NCBI GenBank assembly: GCA_013397695.1
Contig: VYZI01000103.1
Coordinates: 2,108,926 to 2,172,925 of the forward strand
Source of the DNA: Centropus unirufus
Taxonomy: Eukaryota > Chordata > Aves > Cuculiformes > Centropidae
Reading direction: 5' to 3'
DNA: 64,000 nucleotides
Position numbers and translations under genes: made by a program. Position 1 is the stretch's first letter. Every line of letters begins with the position of its first letter. Below are positions 59,291-64,000 of this stretch, piece by piece. Under the pieces are notes generated by a model that saw nothing but the letters and a program-made list of their open reading frames with translations, was not told where the DNA came from and ran no database searches.

Positions 59291-62200
59291 CAATAAAGGA
59301 TTATTGCTAGTTTCACTGACTGAAATTAAACTAAACCAATGAATTCATATAGCTTCTTCAATATGTATATACATCTCATGCTGTATCTCAGGGTCTGGAT
59401 GTATCTCTGATGTAGTGGAGTCACTTTAGTCTCTACTGAAATGCAGCTTCATTTAAGTGAATCACAGCAGACTGGCAAAGCCGTGTTAAATGACACTCTG
59501 GCAGGAAGTAAAGAGGATAATATTTCACTGAAGGAAAATTGCAGGAAGTCAGTAGAATGTCTGTTATCTTAGCTGGAGCTGGCATTTGGCCTGGTTACTA
59601 AAGATAACACCTTTTTTTTTTCCCTTCAAGACTTGTCACTAGCTGCCTTATGACCATGTATCTTGATTTACATCTCACTCAGAACATCTCCAGCTGCAAA
59701 GCATCACCCATGCCTGGGGGTGAACTTTTCAGCCCCTAAGATGAGGGACTGGAGTGAAATTTCCTTATTCACACCCAAGAGAAGAGTAGCGGGAAGGAGT
59801 GCAATTGCAACGGCATGCTGAAGATGAGTTCACTGGAGAACTAGGATTGCTGTAACCTTACTGCCAGACGCCTGAGAGAGATCAGGTAAGTGACTGCTGC
59901 ATTTGTTACCAATAACCTTGCCTTCTGTCAAGCCACAGCCACCTCCAGTTGGCCTTTCCGGAGTCCTGCTGAGACTAAACAGGCAGTACACTATCCCTGG
60001 TCATGCTGCTGTCCTGGGCAACGTTCTGTTTTGCTTATTTCTAGGACCGGTATGACACTGAAGTAGTAATTTTCATCTGGCATAAGACAATCACATTTAA
60101 CTCATAGTAATTGTTGAGATCCGGATTTATTTTCTGAGGCCTAGACAGACCTAGAAGCTTCTGAATTTCCAGAACCTAACAGGACTGCTGTCCCAAAAAG
60201 ATAAGCGCAAAACGTACTCAATGATCAGTTGGATGTTTCTCGTCATTTTTTATCAGGAGTAGGAAATAGTTAATTTTGGGAATTGTTGATTATGGATGGA
60301 GGTGTATTTTAAGAACTGCACACTCCCTGTCATGTTGTGCAGTAAGGAAATACCACTCTTGCTTCATAAATGGTTGATGGGGCTACCAGGGAAAGTAACT
60401 CGTCAAGGGACATACATTTAGTCTAGAGCTTGAAAAGTAAAACATTTCTATCTCCAGCTGATATTCTTGTAAATCAATTTATGACTAGGTCCCTACTGAC
60501 TCTGACAGGCTGTGATGAGACCTTCTAACTTCTCTTGGTGGTTGAGGGAAGTTGCTTCATTTCTACCACACCACCTCTTGTGACCTTCATAGCAGCTCTT
60601 CTTGGATGACTGAGTACAAAGAGTTCAGAAGTGCATATTTTGCTAGTCTTGTATTTTTATTCACACTTCTCTTCTGAACTCTTTTCCTACTTTCCTTGAA
60701 CTTGTCCCTGTCTTCATTGCCAAAACATCATGTGTGCGTCCGGGAGGCATTCCAGCTTCCACTTGCAGAAGTGGGTCACACCTCATGCACGCACATTTAC
60801 AGTTTTTTTTGCAGATGCCCAGGCTCTATGCACGGTATCAGGAGAACCTTAGAAGTTTTGTCATAGTCTGTTGCATTCAAAGATTCACAATATTGCCAGC
60901 CAGCATTAACTCCTATATTTGTTCTCTCTGACTGTCTGTCTACAAAAAAGAGATCTTGTAATAATCACCCAGCTCAGGATGAATTATTAATTTGAGATGC
61001 TGAAGGAGATTTGTGTCAGAGCCCGGCTCTGGATGGGTGAGTTGCACATAGCTTAAAAGCATCTCTAGCTCATCTCTCTGCCTCATTCTGCATTCTGTGC
61101 CATTTCTCTCACTGCCTCAGGGTGGAATGTTTCAGAAAGTTGGAGTGGGAATATTTTTATTCATCCTGTTACACAAAGTTAATCTCGTGTAGCAAAGCAG
61201 CTGTGTAATGTTTAGTATTAAATCTCATGTCTTCCCTTGGGTGTGATTAAAATTCAGGTGAAGAGGTTTTTTTAATTTTATTTTATTTCCCCACTCCCAA
61301 CACTCTCAAGGGGCCATTAGGCTTCATTCTTAATAGCTTGCCAGTCCCTTGCCTCTGACAGTCCTATACGCAACTGCTTTCCCCTAACTGATGAAGGGTG
61401 AAGGCCTTTTAGTGACTTGTGCACATGCTGCACATTAGCGGAGCCATTTCTAGCTCAGGTGAAGGGATGGTTGCTTCCCGGCAGAATGAATAAAGCCTTG
61501 GCTGGCAAATTCTCTATTTGCCTGATTATAGCCTTGGAAGACGGTGAATCCCAGCTGGAAGGAGAACAGCTGCTCTACCAATACCCTTGGCTTCCCAAAA
61601 CTATTACTTCGTTTCAGTGACTGTTATCAAGAAAGCCAGAGTTTCCTTTCTCATCCTTTCTAACATGTTGCTTCTGCTTGCAACCGAGGTATTAGCTCCC
61701 ATTCTATCAGGTTAAAGAGAAAAGCTTCTCCTGATCGTCCTTTCTCTACTCACTCTCTGCTTTGTATCTTTATCTGTGGAATCAAAATGAGACCACCTGA
61801 AATACATCACAGAGACCTGAGAGTGAGCAAGGGATTACCACAAGGATACACAGGGAAAGTAAATAGTTGGAGTGAAAGTCCTACAGAGAACACAACAGGG
61901 CTGGGGACAGTGGGAGAAAACATGCCTAGAGAAAAGGAGATGAAAGCAGGAGACATGTACTGAGAAGGCAGAAGATGGAAGTGTACAGACAGGATTGCAG
62001 ACTGCACAGAAGGAGTTAATCTGAGGGTCTGCACCACTTCTTCCTCTCTGCACCTCTACTAGAGCAATTGAAACCGTGTTGAAAGCAGTGCTGCAGAAGT
62101 GGTTTGGGCAAACCACTGGTCCCCTCTATACTCCTTAGTCTTGACTCAGCAGTGTTTTTCATGATTTCAGAAAAGGAAATCTCAAAAGGACTCAGGAGTC

Positions 62201-64000
62201 TGGATTCTTCTCTGAGGGCAGCTTAGAAAAAAAACAGGAAATGAGAATATGTTTCTTTTCTCTTGCTTTGTAAGCTTTTGTGATGTATGTACAATAAGTA
62301 GCTGGCTAAGGGCTACTCAGTTAAAAGAATATATCCTTGGCATTATTTCATTGAAAGCAGTCTAGTAAAAACAGGGGTGAAGTTGGCTCCAACCCTTAAT
62401 AAATCCACAGTTTGTCTCTTCCTGATAGGAAACAGCAGCTAGTAACTCACAGTGTTGTTTAAAACACTCACAGCAGGAATCAGTCAGATAAGGGACTCAC
62501 ATAGTTCCAACTGGTGTTCCAAAGTGCCCTAAAAGAATCCATGTTCCTATGCTCTAAAATAACCATATTTGCACAAAGTAATTCCACCTAATAAGTGTCC
62601 AGCCAATTAAAGTGTTTTCATCATTAGGTAAAGAAACCTCATGTCTAAAGTAGCAGATAGAAGTGCAGTCATGTGATTTAATCACAGGTTAGGAGCCTTA
62701 AATTCTAATCCTGATACCCACGTGGGGAAATCACTGCATATTCCTGGCATTCATTTGTTCTCACTTGTGAAAATGGGAGGCTGATTAATTACTGCCTGGT
62801 GAAGGATTCACAAGGACCATCCATTTTGTTACTACATTTTGAAAAATAACTGGTCTTAACCTAGCACCAAGTCTGCTTCAATCCCACCACACAGCATTCA
62901 GCAATGGCACAGCTCCTACACTCAGCAGAGAGGCTTTATTAATTTACAAGTTTCCTTTTACTGACTGAAGAGAGGTGTGCCTTACACGGACATGCATAGA
63001 AGGACTCTTGAGACTAAGGAAAAGGAAGCAAAACTTGTGCAGTTTTGTTTCTGGCCTGTCTGTGTGTATGCTTGGAAGGTGAGTGAATGACAAGTGAAAA
63101 GAGATCTGCAAACAAGTACTATCTTCTATTAAAGCATACGTAGCATAACAGAAAAAACTGAGAAGCTTCTGAGGACCGTACTTTTCCACAGCTATCCTAA
63201 TGAGGTTCTAGTAGCATCCCCATCCAATCGTTGCTTCAGGAACTTGTTGTGAAATGACAACTCCATCTATCACTGGAGACCCCTGCAAAGCTGCACACCA
63301 CTTAGGACACTGAATTTGATCATGAACAGTTCTGGGATTATGTGTGATGTCCAGCAACCTTTACACTATGGAAACTGCGTGCCAGTCATAAATGTTCCAA
63401 GTCAGTGACACTGTGGCCGCATTTTACAGGCTCCTTGCAGTCATTTTACACATCCATGAGTGTTTATCCCAGTGTTTAGATAGTAGACAATCCAACTTTC
63501 TGGATTTAATAAAATTTCTTTCTATGCAATACTAGGAAAAGTTTTAAGTCTGTCCATGCCAAAGGTCACAAAGTTAGCAATCTCCCAGTTAATCTGGTTG
63601 TGCCTGTGTAAAGCAACCTCTGCAGAATGGGGAATAGTTTTGCCAGAGGAGACCATGCTACCTCTTTCCACCTAGCAGCCCAGTGGGATGATTGATATGC
63701 AGTTCTGATGATGCGTGATTTTGTTTTTCTCCTTACGCATGTTGCATGTTCTTCAGAAGAATTTGCTTGGATAGGACCGTCTTCCAGGTTCAAGGGGAGC
63801 TACCATCACTTTTCTTGCTAAGTGTCCCTTTCTACATATGGACATTAGAATTCTTTGCTTCAGTTGGCTCTCTGAAGGGAGTCATTTGGGGAGAAGGGAA
63901 GCAGTGAAATAGTTTGATGAACAGCATCAACTTACATCTCCCAGGAGGATTCCATATGTTTTTAGCAGATGTTTAACAAATTATGGCAACACAACTGGCT
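59291..64000. other. Intergenic, no gene seen
   Basis: No supportable gene or repeat. The block 61130-61540 shows mixed A/T-rich and ordered sequence like that of conserved non-coding elements, but this could not be tested. A T-run followed by CCCTTCAAG near 59610-59630 is acceptor-like without a coding continuation. Confidence 0.45.

Noticed and set aside
1..64000. A bacterial or phage-like defence system, CRISPR array or operon
   Set aside because: Nothing in the window looks prokaryotic: no long frames, no regular spacer array, and the repeats are avian retroelements.

Overview
The window reads as a 64 kb piece of a bird genome that is almost entirely non-coding. The evidence for a bird is three CR1 (chicken repeat 1) LINE fragments in the characteristic avian form and two LTRs of the ERVL-like type widespread in birds. 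No tRNA, rRNA, CRISPR array, operon or bacterial gene is visible. Most open frames are short, overlap in several frames and lack protein-like composition. The species cannot be named from the sequence.

Layout. 1-4566: single-copy sequence with three candidate exons near the left edge (936-1163, 1500-1577, 2115-2219); the first two are phase-compatible across a 336 bp intron, but I do not recognise the protein. 4567-4852: CR1 3' end, minus strand. 4853-14987: intergenic, one candidate exon at 11810-11887. 14988-16760: truncated ERVL-like provirus on the plus strand: LTR, primer binding site, decayed internal region and a scrap of RNase H. 16761-22974: intergenic, with a 195-base assembly gap at 20497-20691. 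22975-24065: old CR1, minus strand. 24066-29209: intergenic. 29210-31655: long CR1 copy, minus strand, covering the end of the endonuclease domain, the reverse transcriptase domain with a readable FADD catalytic motif, and most of the 3' end. 31656-53261: intergenic, including a one-N join flanked by identical 28-mers (37618-37674) and a strong acceptor-like tract at 48484-48524. 53262-54061: complete solo LTR on the minus strand, with near-matching 5 bp flanks. 54062-64000: intergenic, with a 35 bp minisatellite at 59166-59290.

The retroelements explain nearly all the recognisable structure. None is intact. The three CR1 copies lie in the same orientation and differ clearly in decay, so they look like separate insertions of different age. 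The two LTRs point in opposite directions and share an exact 16-mer near their U5 ends although their U3 parts differ, so they appear to be related subfamilies.

I found no convincing new biological system. The points most worth checking are the phase-matched exon pair at 936-1577, the hairpin-forming minisatellite, a pair of mutually exclusive hairpins at 17167-17203, an 18 bp TGACAG palindrome at 18307, and several A/T-rich blocks that resemble conserved regulatory elements but whose conservation I could not test.
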